Shown: one piece after another, positions 5,716 to 14,690 of the stretch
How the letters are laid out: each line of letters opens with the position of its first letter
Numbering within the stretch: position 1 is the first letter of the stretch
Origin: CAZOVK01 sp964583165
GTDB lineage: Bacteria; Bacillota; Clostridia; Lachnospirales; WRAX01
Length of the DNA stretch: 20,638 nucleotides
Assembly (NCBI GenBank): GCA_964583165.1
Contig: CAZOVK010000043.1
Coordinates: forward strand, 1-20,638
Reading direction: 5' to 3'
The notes under the pieces: model-generated
Told to the model about the DNA's origin: nothing
The model's database searches: none
What the model saw: only the letters and a program-made list of their open reading frames with translations
Position numbers and translations under genes: made by a program

Positions 5716-7074
5716 TTATTCTATCGGGAATGTCTGTTGCAACAATGCCGCAAGGTTTTTCGCGTCATTCTGTATCTCTTCCAAATTCTGCCCCTCTATC
5801 ATCACACGCACAAGCGACTCCGTACCCGATGGTCGAATCAGCACACGCCCTGCACCCGCGTATTTCGCGTCAAGCGCGTTTATCGCCTCTGCAATCGCGG
5901 GGTTGTTCGCGTAATTCGCCTTGCCATCCGCATTCACCCGCGCATTCACAAGGCTTTGCGGGTAGACGCTCATGTATGTATTGAGTTCTGAAAGTTTTTT
6001 GCCACTTGCCGCGAGTGTGCGTAGAAAAATCAGTGCCATAAGAATGCCGTCACCCGTTGTATTATAATCGAGCATGATAACGTGACCGCTCTGTTCGCCT
6101 CCGAGGTTATATCCGTTTGCGAGCATATCCTCTAGTACATATCTATCGCCGACTTTGGTCTGACGTATATTGATGCCACGCTCTTTGCCCATGATGGTAA
6201 AACCGAGATTGCTCATTACCGTGACGACAATCGTATTGTGTTTAAGTTGACCAGCGTCTTTCATCGCATTACCCAGTATAGACAGAATTTGGTCACCGTC
6301 AATCATGTTGCCGTTCTCGTCAACGACCAAACATCTGTCACCGTCGCCGTCAAACGCAAAACCCACGTCACAGTGATTTTCCTTCACAAACGCAATGAGC
6401 TGTTCCATATGTGTCGAGCCGCAATCCTTGTTGATGTTCACACCGTCGGGCGTACTGTTGATAACTAGAATGTCCGCGCCCGTCTGCTCGAACACACGTG
6501 GGGCGACAACACTCGTTGCGCCGTTCGCGCAATCAAGCGCTATCCTGAACCCCTTGGCATTCGCCTCACCATAACAGCTTTTGAGAAACTGACAGTAATG
6601 CCCTATCGGGGAATCCCCCGTGAGCACCACCCCCACGTCCGCGCCGATTGGGTTTTCCAATGTATCGAAACGGTTCTTGATGATGTCCTCTATCTCATCT
6701 TCCTCCGCGTCAGAGAGCTTGAAGCCCTTGCCCGAGAAAAACTTGATACCATTGTCTTGAAACGGGTTATGTGACGCACTAACCATAACACCCGCGTCGA
6801 AGTTCATTTCCACCAGAAGCCGCGCAATGCCCGGCGTCGGTATCTGCCCTGCGTTCATACAGTCTGCGCCGCCGCTCATAAAACCGGCCATTAGCGCCGC
6901 CGTCAACATATCACAGCTGCGGCGTGTATCCTTGCCCAACAAAAACTTCGGTCTTTTTCCTATACGTTCGCGTACAACCACAGCCGCCGCGCGCCCAAGT
7001 CTATACGCCAAATCAGCAGTGAGTTCCTTGTTTGCCAGACCTCTTACTCCGTCTGTACCAAATAATCTTGCCAT
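5716..7074 (-). CDS. glmM: Phosphoglucosamine mutase
   Basis: A 452-residue enzyme that converts glucosamine-6-phosphate to glucosamine-1-phosphate, feeding UDP-GlcNAc and peptidoglycan synthesis. Family landmarks are present: N-terminal LFGTDGVRG, the phospho-serine loop VSASHNP with S101, the magnesium loop DGDGDR (242-247), the sugar-binding GGEQSGH (325-331), and the phosphate-binding RPSGTES (414-420). The length is that of the family and nothing is missing. The start at 7074 has GAGGTGG seven bases before it. It is the last gene of the cdaA-cdaR-glmM cluster, a conserved Bacillota arrangement. In B. subtilis and relatives GlmM is known to bind and inhibit CdaA, so this placement fits a link between cell-wall precursor flux and c-di-AMP. 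Confidence 0.97.
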   Translation of the reverse strand: MARLFGTDGVRGLANKELTADLAYRLGRAAAVVVRERIGKRPKFLLGKDTRRSCDMLTAALMAGFMSGGADCMNAGQIPTPGIARLLVEMNFDAGVMVSASHNPFQDNGIKFFSGKGFKLSDAEEDEIEDIIKNRFDTLENPIGADVGVVLTGDSPIGHYCQFLKSCYGEANAKGFRIALDCANGATSVVAPRVFEQTGADILVINSTPDGVNINKDCGSTHMEQLIAFVKENHCDVGFAFDGDGDRCLVVDENGNMIDGDQILSILGNAMKDAGQLKHNTIVVTVMSNLGFTIMGKERGINIRQTKVGDRYVLEDMLANGYNLGGEQSGHVIMLDYNTTGDGILMALIFLRTLAASGKKLSELNTYMSVYPQSLVNARVNADGKANYANNPAIAEAINALDAKYAGAGRVLIRPSGTESLVRVMIEGQNLEEIQNDAKNLAALLQQTFPIE

Positions 7075-7147
7075 TATAAACCACCTCTAAACCTTTATTA
7101 CAAATAATACGCATACCTAAAATGTCCAATGCAGAACAGGGAAAAGC

Positions 7148-7184
7148 CCGCCGTTATTTAGCTTCGTTTTATCAAATATGGCGG
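7148..7184. repeat. Imperfect hairpin between cdaR and glmM
   Basis: Outer arms CCGCC / GGCGG and inner arms TATTT / AAATA are separated by a small asymmetric internal loop and a 14-base apical loop. The hairpin lies within the 125-base gap between the cdaR stop and the glmM start. On the minus strand GCTTTTCCC follows. That could act as a weak terminator or attenuator that lowers glmM read-through, or it could be incidental. I see no convincing promoter in the rest of the gap. Confidence 0.3.
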
Positions 7185-7199
7185 TGTTGAAGCTGAAGT

Positions 7200-8462
7200 C
7201 TATTCCTCCACAGGCTCCATAATCTCAACCTGAATCACAACGCGCCCGCCAATCGGTATTACGCTCTCCGGCAATGTGAAATTCACGTTTGCCTGCTGAA
7301 CGCCCACACTCAATCCCGTTATATCCACTTGCGGGTTTAACGTCTGAATATTCAGAGCTTCCAAGACCTCACTCTTGCCAATCAGTGTTACTGTGATTTC
7401 TTCATCCGTAAACAGACATTCACGCCCGAATTCGTCAATTATATCGAAATCGAATGTATTCAATAAGACATCACGGCGTTCAAGGTTTTCGACCTCTACG
7501 CGCAAAACAACCTCGTTCGGGGTTCCGTTCACTATAGACAGCGAGGGCTTCAAATACTTGCGCAAGTCCTCTGTCACGTAAAAGCTCTTGTCGGCGCCGC
7601 TCACATCAACCGGGTTCAGTGGCAGCCGTTGCAGTGCCTCCAAATCTTCAGCCGGCCCGATTACCTCCACATAGTCAGCCGTGGTGTTCGTAATCGATAC
7701 AACAATATGCTCGGGCGCTGGAATGCCCGTATATTCAGAAGCCAAAACAATCGGCACGCGTACCTTTTTCAGCACAGGTACAACCACTTCAATAAAATCG
7801 CCACTCAACTTAATACCCGTAGTGATGATTTTGTTATCCATGTCATAGACATTGACCTTCACCGTCTGTTTCACGTCAGCCGTAGCGCCTGACACATTGA
7901 CCTCTGCCCTAACAGAGCTAATTGTGCCCAGTAACGTCTGCGCCCCTGTTATCGTAATAAAGTCTGGCGACAATACAGGTGTCATAGTAACAAAATCTTC
8001 AGCCGGCTCATTAACGGTATCTATGTTAATACGCCGCTGTGTGCTCTTAATACTGTCAATCTGAACATCAACCGTCAGCGGCGACACGCCAACTATATCA
8101 TACGGCGATTCAACCGAAACGCCCGTAGGCCAGAGCTTGCCCGAAGCCGACGACGCGAGGTTTTCTATCAGCCCCAAGTTTATTGACGCCTTAATCAATG
8201 ATGTATCCAAGCTATCGAGTTCTTGAACACGCGCGCGAATCTGTACCTTAATGCGTTGCTGTTCAAGCCCCGCCTTGTTCATAAGCACGCCGTCCCGTTC
8301 TGTCAGCTCATTTTCGTTATCCAATCTGAGCGACACCTCAAAAGTACGCGTGTCGATAGGGTTATTTATGTTAATGCCCGTTATCCACAGCATAATCGCT
8401 ATAAGAAGAGCGAAGAGCTTCCAAAGTAGGTTTTTTGCGAAGAAATCCCGAATGCGGTTCAT
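7200..8462 (-). CDS. cdaR: YbbR-domain regulator of CdaA
   Basis: A 420-residue membrane-anchored protein expected to sit outside the membrane and modulate the adjacent diadenylate cyclase. One N-terminal membrane segment (about residues 9-30, FAKNLLWKLFALLIAIMLW) is followed by about four YbbR-type beta repeats. Recurring marks are the strand starting RRINIDTVNEP, the strand KKVRVPIVL with a following GPAEDLEAL, and the repeat RRDVLLNTF with GKSEVLEAL. B. subtilis CdaR has the same layout. I prefer the ATG at 8462, with GGGGTG just upstream; a TTG at 8474 would add four residues. It follows cdaA by 24 bases and precedes glmM. Confidence 0.92.
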   Translation of the reverse strand: MNRIRDFFAKNLLWKLFALLIAIMLWITGININNPIDTRTFEVSLRLDNENELTERDGVLMNKAGLEQQRIKVQIRARVQELDSLDTSLIKASINLGLIENLASSASGKLWPTGVSVESPYDIVGVSPLTVDVQIDSIKSTQRRINIDTVNEPAEDFVTMTPVLSPDFITITGAQTLLGTISSVRAEVNVSGATADVKQTVKVNVYDMDNKIITTGIKLSGDFIEVVVPVLKKVRVPIVLASEYTGIPAPEHIVVSITNTTADYVEVIGPAEDLEALQRLPLNPVDVSGADKSFYVTEDLRKYLKPSLSIVNGTPNEVVLRVEVENLERRDVLLNTFDFDIIDEFGRECLFTDEEITVTLIGKSEVLEALNIQTLNPQVDITGLSVGVQQANVNFTLPESVIPIGGRVVIQVEIMEPVEE

Positions 8463-8486
8463 TGAACACCCCAAAGTTGGTCAAAT

Positions 8487-9359
8487 CTAATCCTTCTTGG
8501 CTGGTCTTGTGAATAACCCCAGCCCCTTGGTCTTGGGCTCATCCAAAAGGCAAAGGCTGTTTAAGGCTTCACGGAATTTGTATCCGGTGAGCTTTCGGTT
8601 TAGTTTTGAGTCATGCGCGATACTGATGTCGCCCGTTTCTTCCGATACAACAATGACAACGGCATCTGTGACCTCAGACACACCCACGGATGCGCGGTGT
8701 CGCGTGCCGAGTTCACTCGCCAGTTCAGAAGCCGTAAGCGGTAAGATACAACAAGCCGACGAAACGCGGTTATTGCGAATGAGCACCGCGCCGTCATGCA
8801 GAGGCGTTTTATCAACAAAGATATTAACAAGTAGCTGTGTCGTAATCACTGCGTCAATCGGTATTCCGCTGTTCTCGAAATCGCCGAGCGCCACACTCTG
8901 TTCAATGACTATGAGCGCCCCCGTACGTGCCTCTGACAGCTTCTGACACGCCTTGAAAATCTCGTTTGCGCTGGTTTCAGACAGCGTTGTTTTGTCCGTG
9001 TCAAGGGTTATCCCGAAGATGTCAAGCGTTCGCGACAGCCCGCTCTTTCCGATTTTTTCAAGCCCACGTCTTAACTCGGGCTGAAAGATAACGAGAATCG
9101 CCAATACACCCGCCGTAAACGTATTGTTGATTATCCACGTCAAAGTATAGAGCCTAAACCAGTACGCCAGCCCGCTAATCACAAGCACAACCACAACGCC
9201 CTTGAGCAGTGACCATGCCCGCGTTTCTTTAACCCACACAAACACCTTGTAGATAAGATAAGCCACAATAAAGATGTCAATTATAGTGTTCACGCCGATT
9301 TTAGGCAGGCTGAATGTCGTGATGTCAAAGCCCGACCATACGGTTTGGATGTAGTCCAT
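8487..9359 (-). CDS. cdaA: Diadenylate cyclase CdaA (c-di-AMP synthase)
   Basis: A 290-residue membrane enzyme that makes cyclic di-AMP from two ATP. Three hydrophobic N-terminal segments (about residues 22-43, 52-70 and 78-92) precede a linker and the DAC domain. The catalytic DGA motif is at 189-191 (LHDGAVLI) and the RHR motif at 220-222 (GTRHRAS), both intact. The QPELRRGLEKIG segment after the membrane part is typical of CdaA rather than DisA. The ATG at 9359 has GGGGG about six bases upstream; a TTG one codon earlier is the alternative. c-di-AMP controls potassium and osmolyte transport and is essential in many Bacillota. It is followed directly by cdaR and glmM. Confidence 0.97.
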   Translation of the reverse strand: MDYIQTVWSGFDITTFSLPKIGVNTIIDIFIVAYLIYKVFVWVKETRAWSLLKGVVVVLVISGLAYWFRLYTLTWIINNTFTAGVLAILVIFQPELRRGLEKIGKSGLSRTLDIFGITLDTDKTTLSETSANEIFKACQKLSEARTGALIVIEQSVALGDFENSGIPIDAVITTQLLVNIFVDKTPLHDGAVLIRNNRVSSACCILPLTASELASELGTRHRASVGVSEVTDAVVIVVSEETGDISIAHDSKLNRKLTGYKFREALNSLCLLDEPKTKGLGLFTRPAKKD

Positions 9360-9411
9360 CAAAAACCCCCGCTATCTACTTTCAGGCTTCAAGAGCGAAA
9401 CCCGACATGCG

Positions 9412-10653
9412 CTATTTCTTTTTCTTCGGCGTAAATACCGGTATATCTTCTTCTGTATCATCTAAAAACGTAAAATCGTCGTCATCAAGCGGTTTTACGC
9501 CCAATCTGTCGTCAACAACCGACCTTGGCGCTGGTTCGGTTTTTGGTATCGGCATAGGCTCCGGCTTGACTTCTGGTTTCTTCAGCAAAATCTTCGACTT
9601 CCCCGTGCGCGATGTGGCTTTTGGCTCACTCGCGACTTCCGTCTTTTCGCGCCTCAAGCTCTCGCCGATTACCTCACCCATACCGCGCTCACGTTTCTTG
9701 CCCTCGCTCTGTATAGAAACGGGTGACGGCGAACCCAGTTTCGGTATCGCCTTTACGTAATAATAGTAGTCCTCGTCCTCGAACTGCACACGCTCCGCGC
9801 GGTGATAGTCTAGAGCTAAGTCCATGAAGCTCATGGCTTCAACAAGCGCGATACTGATTAGGTTAAACAGTATAACGCCGCCGATACCCCCCGGCACTTC
9901 AACTATCGACGCACCCACGACACAGCCGAACACACTCGTTATGCCGCCGACGAGTATCGCTATTTCCTTTGCGTAGTTTATGCTTAAACGCGTGATTAAG
10001 AACACGCCCGTAATGGCCATTGCGAATACAAACGCGAGATATACCCACGTGAAATCGGCCGTAATACCCGTCTGAAAGCTCTCATACGTATCAAGCAACA
10101 GCTCTGGGATTTTGAGCAAATCAGACGTATCGGGTTCGGCAACGGTTGCCCTCATGTTCTGAAACAGCGGTATAAAATTCCATAGAAACGTGCCGATTGT
10201 AACGGGTATAATGCTCCGTAAGCCCATATAAAGCCCCGCAAACAACACAACCGCATACGGCACGCGGAAGTAAAACCCGATAACCATAGCTAATATCAAA
10301 TAGCTGTTCTTTGGGTCAAGCCGCGCATACAAGAACAATATCAGCGCGAACACAAGCAACAGTAACCCCGCCACAACGATATTCGAGCTGACCTGCGCCA
10401 CAAGGTAAAGCGCAACAACACCGTTAGAAAGCGTCGGTGACAACACCGCAAACGCAAACGCGCAAAGCAGATAAACGGGTATCCTCAGCCCACCCTCAAA
10501 AAGCGGCGCAAGATATGGCATATATGCGCCAATCTTTGACAGAAAGCTGAATAACAATAACCCCACTATGAGTTTGAACACATAGTTAAAGGGCTGTTCA
10601 AAGCGTTTATAAAATAGTATAACGACTTCACGCGCATACAGTAAGGTAGACAT
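9412..10653 (-). CDS. Multi-pass membrane protein with long charged cytoplasmic tail, function unknown
   Basis: A 413-residue protein with about nine or ten hydrophobic segments in the first 280 residues. A linker with an aromatic run (EDEDYYYYVKAIPK, near 295-308) and a tail of about 100 residues without hydrophobic segments follow. The tail is rich in Lys, Glu and Pro (for example KPEVKPEPMPIPKTEPAP), then acidic (LDDDDFTFLDD), then ends in KKKK. I recall the DYYYYVKA-type segment from uncharacterised clostridial membrane proteins but know no function. The ATG at 10653 has AAAGGAG five bases before. It lies 52 bases upstream of cdaA in the same direction and behind the 152-residue membrane protein, so all three are probably co-transcribed. 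A role in envelope or c-di-AMP physiology is inference from position only. Confidence 0.88.
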   Translation of the reverse strand: MSTLLYAREVVILFYKRFEQPFNYVFKLIVGLLLFSFLSKIGAYMPYLAPLFEGGLRIPVYLLCAFAFAVLSPTLSNGVVALYLVAQVSSNIVVAGLLLLVFALILFLYARLDPKNSYLILAMVIGFYFRVPYAVVLFAGLYMGLRSIIPVTIGTFLWNFIPLFQNMRATVAEPDTSDLLKIPELLLDTYESFQTGITADFTWVYLAFVFAMAITGVFLITRLSINYAKEIAILVGGITSVFGCVVGASIVEVPGGIGGVILFNLISIALVEAMSFMDLALDYHRAERVQFEDEDYYYYVKAIPKLGSPSPVSIQSEGKKRERGMGEVIGESLRREKTEVASEPKATSRTGKSKILLKKPEVKPEPMPIPKTEPAPRSVVDDRLGVKPLDDDDFTFLDDTEEDIPVFTPKKKK

Positions 10654-10673
10654 AAAAACTCCTTTGTATAAAC

Positions 10674-11132
10674 CTACAAGGCGGTCGGCTTTGTTATCTT
10701 TATCGTGCGTCCGTCAGGCGGCAACGGTGGGGCGGCTAACTCGCGTTTGCGCTCTTCTAGGCGGTTGATGTATGAGATATAAACCTTGACGCGGCTTGCC
10801 GCCCCCTCATACTCCAAAGAGCCCTTCATTGTGCCGATAAACGAATAAACAACCATAAGCCCAACAATCGCCGCGCCGATTTTATACCCCTCCGAAAGCA
10901 AATCCGCCTGAAAGATGTCAAAATTCTCGAACACAACACGAAAACCCACATAGAACAACGCCAAAATCAATCCCGAGATTATTACAAACACCCGTGTCCA
11001 AAGATTCTGGCGATAGATGTAGTCATGTCGGAAGTATTTAAGTTTCTCCCTGTCCGCCCTGCCCTGATGTTCATCATAGATGGCAAGGTGGGTCATGAGG
11101 ATGATTTTTTCTTGGTCAAGTGGCTTTTTCAT
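10674..11132 (-). CDS. Small two-helix membrane protein, function unknown
   Basis: A 152-residue protein with two predicted membrane helices (about residues 47-66 and 84-101). The N-terminal part is charged (QEKIILMTHLAIYDEHQGR) and the C-terminal part has a short helical segment (YINRLEERKREL) and a Pro-rich end (APPLPPDG). Both ends would lie on the same side, probably the cytoplasm. The ATG at 11132 lies three bases after GGGGTG, a spacing also seen at other starts here; a GTG at 11138 is the alternative. It sits between the hydrolase-like lipoprotein gene and the large membrane protein gene with short gaps on both sides (37 and 20 bases), so it belongs to that transcription unit. I do not recognise the family. 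Confidence 0.8.
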   Translation of the reverse strand: MKKPLDQEKIILMTHLAIYDEHQGRADREKLKYFRHDYIYRQNLWTRVFVIISGLILALFYVGFRVVFENFDIFQADLLSEGYKIGAAIVGLMVVYSFIGTMKGSLEYEGAASRVKVYISYINRLEERKRELAAPPLPPDGRTIKITKPTAL

Positions 11133-11169
11133 ATTCACCCCGTTATTTCCATTGTTTCATTGTAGCAAT

Positions 11170-12381
11170 TTACCTCTCATAAATCGGGTACTTATTGGGG
11201 CCGCTCCAAAGCAGATACTCCATTACACCCGCGTCGACGCAGGCGTTTATCTGTTCGACAATCTGTTTTGGGCCATATTCTTGATAGTTCACCTTTAAGT
11301 ATGATGCCGTGAACGACTGAATCCACGGGCGCACCGTGGCTACCTTGCCGCCCTCGTCTTTGACCTTTTGAAGTTTCTCCGTTGATACAATCATTGTATT
11401 ATATACTATGCCATATGGGTCAAGGTCTGGGTAGGGTATGTTAAACGTGCCGTTTGCGTAATGTGACGGATATGCCATTGGGCAAATAACGTCGAAAATC
11501 TGTGACAGGCGCACATAATCTTGCCCTATTAGGCTCGCGTCATAATCGCTCACGATACTGATTGCATAAACGTCGGCGCTCACCTTAACGCCATAGGGTT
11601 TTAGGCGCGACACGGCATATTCACCGAATTCGGCGATTACGTCCGTAAACTCCTTGCCCTCGGGGTTATCAAAAACCGCGCGCCTTATGTTCTTATCAGT
11701 CGGGAAACGCACATAGTCAAACTGAATCTCGTCAAAACCCAACTTCGCCGCATCCTCGGCTATGTCTAAAACGTAGTCCCACACTTCTTTATTAAACGGG
11801 TTCAGCCAATACAACTCGCCCTCTTTATACAAAGAGCCGTCTTGAAGCGGTATCAGAAAATCAGGGCGGTGTTCTACTATCGCTTTGTCTTTGAACGTGA
11901 CAATACGCGCGATAGTGTAGATATTCTTTGCCTTCAACTCCGCAAGCAATCCGTCTATGTCCTTAATCTGGTAACCGATAATGTCATACTCATCAGCAAC
12001 CTCGATTTTCCCGGGAAATGGTATAAATCCGTCATCACGCTTAACATCTATAACAACGGCGTTTAACTCGGTTTGTTCCACAACATCCAAACAACGGTCA
12101 AGCGCCGAGCGCAACCCCGCCGTGTTAGAGGTCATGTAAAGCCCCATTATATCGCGTTTCTGCTCATAAATATCGAAATTCAACGCGGGCTGTTTGAAGC
12201 CGTCAGCCGCGAGCATTGTTATTGTAGATAGCGGTTCGGGTGAAGGCGTAGGTGTTTCTGTAACGGCCGGCTCCCCCTCCGTTGCCGCCGGCGTTTCGTC
12301 CATTGGGCGAAAAACCGCCTCGCCTGTGCATCCCACTAAAAACAGTATTGCCAATAAAAGGCATAAAATTGCCCTCTTCAT
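11170..12381 (-). CDS. Lipoprotein with putative glycoside hydrolase domain (DUF4015 type)
   Basis: A 403-residue surface lipoprotein. The signal ends in the lipobox LVGC, with the modified cysteine at 18. A Pro/Thr/Glu-rich linker follows to about residue 55, then a TIM-barrel-like domain of the putative glycosyl hydrolase family DUF4015. Its marks are MGLYMTSN, NAVVIDVKRDDG, IARIVTFKD, FDEIQFDYVRFP with acidic residues at the expected barrel-end positions, ICPMAYPSHY and VRPWIQSF. Its carbohydrate target is unknown; cell-wall or extracellular polysaccharide is likely from location. The ATG at 12381 has GGGGGGA five bases upstream. It is the first gene after a good promoter at 12414-12443, ahead of the membrane proteins and cdaA. 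Confidence 0.88.
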   Translation of the reverse strand: MKRAILCLLLAILFLVGCTGEAVFRPMDETPAATEGEPAVTETPTPSPEPLSTITMLAADGFKQPALNFDIYEQKRDIMGLYMTSNTAGLRSALDRCLDVVEQTELNAVVIDVKRDDGFIPFPGKIEVADEYDIIGYQIKDIDGLLAELKAKNIYTIARIVTFKDKAIVEHRPDFLIPLQDGSLYKEGELYWLNPFNKEVWDYVLDIAEDAAKLGFDEIQFDYVRFPTDKNIRRAVFDNPEGKEFTDVIAEFGEYAVSRLKPYGVKVSADVYAISIVSDYDASLIGQDYVRLSQIFDVICPMAYPSHYANGTFNIPYPDLDPYGIVYNTMIVSTEKLQKVKDEGGKVATVRPWIQSFTASYLKVNYQEYGPKQIVEQINACVDAGVMEYLLWSGPNKYPIYER

Positions 12382-12413
12382 TAAATCCCCCCACAGGCCT
12401 TATGACGAATTAC

Positions 12414-12443
12414 ATTATATCATACCGATTGGTAACAGGGCAA
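12414..12443 (-). promoter_or_regulatory. Promoter of the lipoprotein-cdaA-cdaR-glmM unit
   Basis: On the minus strand a perfect extended -10 TGATATAAT (TATAAT at 12419-12414) follows a -35 TTGCCC (12443-12438) with an 18-base spacer. It is the best promoter match in the window. It lies between the ppk stop and the lipoprotein start, giving a leader of about 25 bases. Confidence 0.8.
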
Positions 12444-12476
12444 CTAAAAGCTAGACTTTTTCGATAGCCCCGCTTA

Positions 12477-14681
12477 TCACTCTTCAGCGCGAAATTGCGC
12501 CTTCGCGCGTTCATAAAACTCCGACTGTGAATCTACATGTTCACGCCCGCGCCTGTCAACACGCGTATACGAACCGTCGGGCTGTAGAATCCTCTGTTTT
12601 TCGGTATCAGCGAGAATCAACCCGATATCTTCCATAATCCGCGCGCGAAGAGCCTCGTCATCTATCGGGAACATGACCTCCACGCGCCTGTCCAGATTAC
12701 GCGGCATCCAATCTGCGCTCGCCAGATACAAACGTGGGTTACCCGCGTTTCCGAAGTAATAGACGCGGCTGTGCTCAAGATATCGCCCCACGATACTGAC
12801 AACCCTGATGTTTTCACTAAGCCCCAAAACCCCCGGGCGTAAACAGCAAATGCCCCTGACAATCAAGTCAATCTTAACCCCCGCTTTGGCGGCGGCATAG
12901 AGCGCGTTTATTATTTCCACATCAACCAGCGAGTTCATCTTGCCGATTATGTGGCCCTCGCCGCCGCTTTCGGCAATACTCTGCTCGTGCCTTATGAGTT
13001 CGAGCAACTGCCTGCGCAGTGTCAGCGGCGCGACAGCCAGTTTGTTCCAGCTGTTCTGCTTTGAATAACCGGTCAGCAGGTTAAACAGTGACGTGACATC
13101 GCGCCCCAGTGTTTCTCGGCATGTAAACAAGCTGTAATCTGTATAAATCTTCGCCGTGCTGTCGTTATAATTGCCCGTGCCCAGATGTATGTAACGGCGA
13201 ATCCCGTCTTCGTCACGCCGCACGACCAAACAGATTTTGCAGTGGGTTTTAAGCCCCACAAGCCCGTATATTACATGGCAACCCGCCTGTTCGAGCTTTC
13301 GCGCCCAGTGGATGTTGTTTTCTTCATCAAACCGCGCCTTTAGCTCGACAAGAACGGTCACCTGCTTGCCGTTTTCTGCCGCAGCAATGAGCGCCGAGAT
13401 TATCGGCGAATTACCCGATACGCGGTAGAGCGTCTGTTTGATAGCCAAACAGTTCTCGTCGGCCGCCGCCGTTCTCACAAAGTTCGTCACACAATCAAAG
13501 CTCTGGTATGGGTGATATACCAACACGTCACCCTCGCGTATGACCTCAAACGGGTCGCGCTCGACAAAAGCCGCCGCAGGAACAGGCGGGCGCTCGCCGA
13601 ATCGCATATGTTCCGCGCCGCGAAGCCCCGAAAACGCAAACAAAAACGTTAAATCAAGCGGCCCGCTTATCTCGTAGATGTCACGCGCTTCAACCTCTGT
13701 CGCTTCTATCAGAAATGTACGCGGATTACGCGGCGTGGCGCGTTCAATCTCCAAGCGGACAGGTTGCCCCCACTTGCGGTTACGCACCGAATTTTCTATC
13801 TCCTCCATCAAATCGTCCGCGTCCTTCTCGTCAATCGCCAAATCAGCGTCACGCGTGATACGGAACGCGTAGGCATCGTTGACGATATACCCCGAAAACA
13901 GGAGTTGCGCGAAACGCTTGATTATATCCTCGGCGAGAATGAATTGTCGACCCGGATTTCCGCCTGACGGCAACTCGATAAAGCGCGGCAACTTCGACGG
14001 AACCTGCACAACCGCGTACATCTCGGCTTCGGGGTGTTCTAGCGAGATTATAAGGTTCAAACTCTTGTTAGCAAGTAGCGGAAACGGTCGCCCGGGGTCA
14101 ATCGCCATGGGCGTAAGTACCGGAAATATCGTCTGCTCAAAGTAACGCTTTACAAAAACCTGCTGAAGCGCGCTTAATTCTTCGGGCGAAACAAAAGTCA
14201 ACCCCTCACGCGCAACCAGCGGCAGAATAGAGCGTGACAGACAGTTGTATTGTCGCCCCGACATGGTGTGTACGCGCTCGCTTATTCGGTCAAGCTGTTC
14301 AGCCGCCGTAAGCCCCGACGGGTCACGCAAATTCTTGCGTGCGTGCGCTTGTTCCGCGAGCCCCGACACACGAACCATGAAGAACTCGTCGAGATTAGAC
14401 GCAGAAATTGCCAGAAATTTAAGGCGTTCAAGGTGTGGGTTGGTTTTATCCCATGCTTCCTCCAGAACGCGCTCGTTAAACTCTAACCAACTCAACTCGC
14501 GGTTGAAAATGGGTAGAGGTGTATTTTTCGCCGTTTCGGCTGTAGGCGCGTGGGTTTCGTCAGTCAAAGTTTCTTCTGTTGAGTTGGGTACAGGCTCGAC
14601 TGCTTGCGAAACTACCGCAACCTCGGAGTGTGTGGGTTTCTTCTTCGTTTTCTTGTCCGTTTGCTTGCTAGTCTGTTTCAT
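12477..14681 (-). CDS. ppk1: Polyphosphate kinase 1
   Basis: A 734-residue enzyme that reversibly polymerises the gamma-phosphate of ATP into inorganic polyphosphate. The N domain starts at NRELSWLEFNERVLEEA (from residue 60). The two phospholipase-D-like catalytic domains carry H480 in KTHCK and H637 in YLEHSRVYYFGN. Their separation of 157 residues equals that between H435 and H592 of the E. coli enzyme. YHPYQSFD, RRYIHLGTGNYND and GEGHIIGKMNSLVD are further hallmarks. The first 55 or so residues are a Lys/Thr/Glu-rich extension not found in E. coli PPK, probably disordered. AAGGTGG five bases before the ATG overlaps the stop codon of the ppx-like gene, so the two are translationally close and surely co-transcribed. 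No clear terminator follows. Confidence 0.97.
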   Translation of the reverse strand: MKQTSKQTDKKTKKKPTHSEVAVVSQAVEPVPNSTEETLTDETHAPTAETAKNTPLPIFNRELSWLEFNERVLEEAWDKTNPHLERLKFLAISASNLDEFFMVRVSGLAEQAHARKNLRDPSGLTAAEQLDRISERVHTMSGRQYNCLSRSILPLVAREGLTFVSPEELSALQQVFVKRYFEQTIFPVLTPMAIDPGRPFPLLANKSLNLIISLEHPEAEMYAVVQVPSKLPRFIELPSGGNPGRQFILAEDIIKRFAQLLFSGYIVNDAYAFRITRDADLAIDEKDADDLMEEIENSVRNRKWGQPVRLEIERATPRNPRTFLIEATEVEARDIYEISGPLDLTFLFAFSGLRGAEHMRFGERPPVPAAAFVERDPFEVIREGDVLVYHPYQSFDCVTNFVRTAAADENCLAIKQTLYRVSGNSPIISALIAAAENGKQVTVLVELKARFDEENNIHWARKLEQAGCHVIYGLVGLKTHCKICLVVRRDEDGIRRYIHLGTGNYNDSTAKIYTDYSLFTCRETLGRDVTSLFNLLTGYSKQNSWNKLAVAPLTLRRQLLELIRHEQSIAESGGEGHIIGKMNSLVDVEIINALYAAAKAGVKIDLIVRGICCLRPGVLGLSENIRVVSIVGRYLEHSRVYYFGNAGNPRLYLASADWMPRNLDRRVEVMFPIDDEALRARIMEDIGLILADTEKQRILQPDGSYTRVDRRGREHVDSQSEFYERAKAQFRAEE

Positions 14682-14690
14682 AATACCACC

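Noticed and set aside
12444..12476. Terminator after ppk1
   Set aside because: Only a five-base AAAAG / CTTTT stem is visible, without a GC-rich base or a T tract, so read-through toward the lipoprotein gene is possible.
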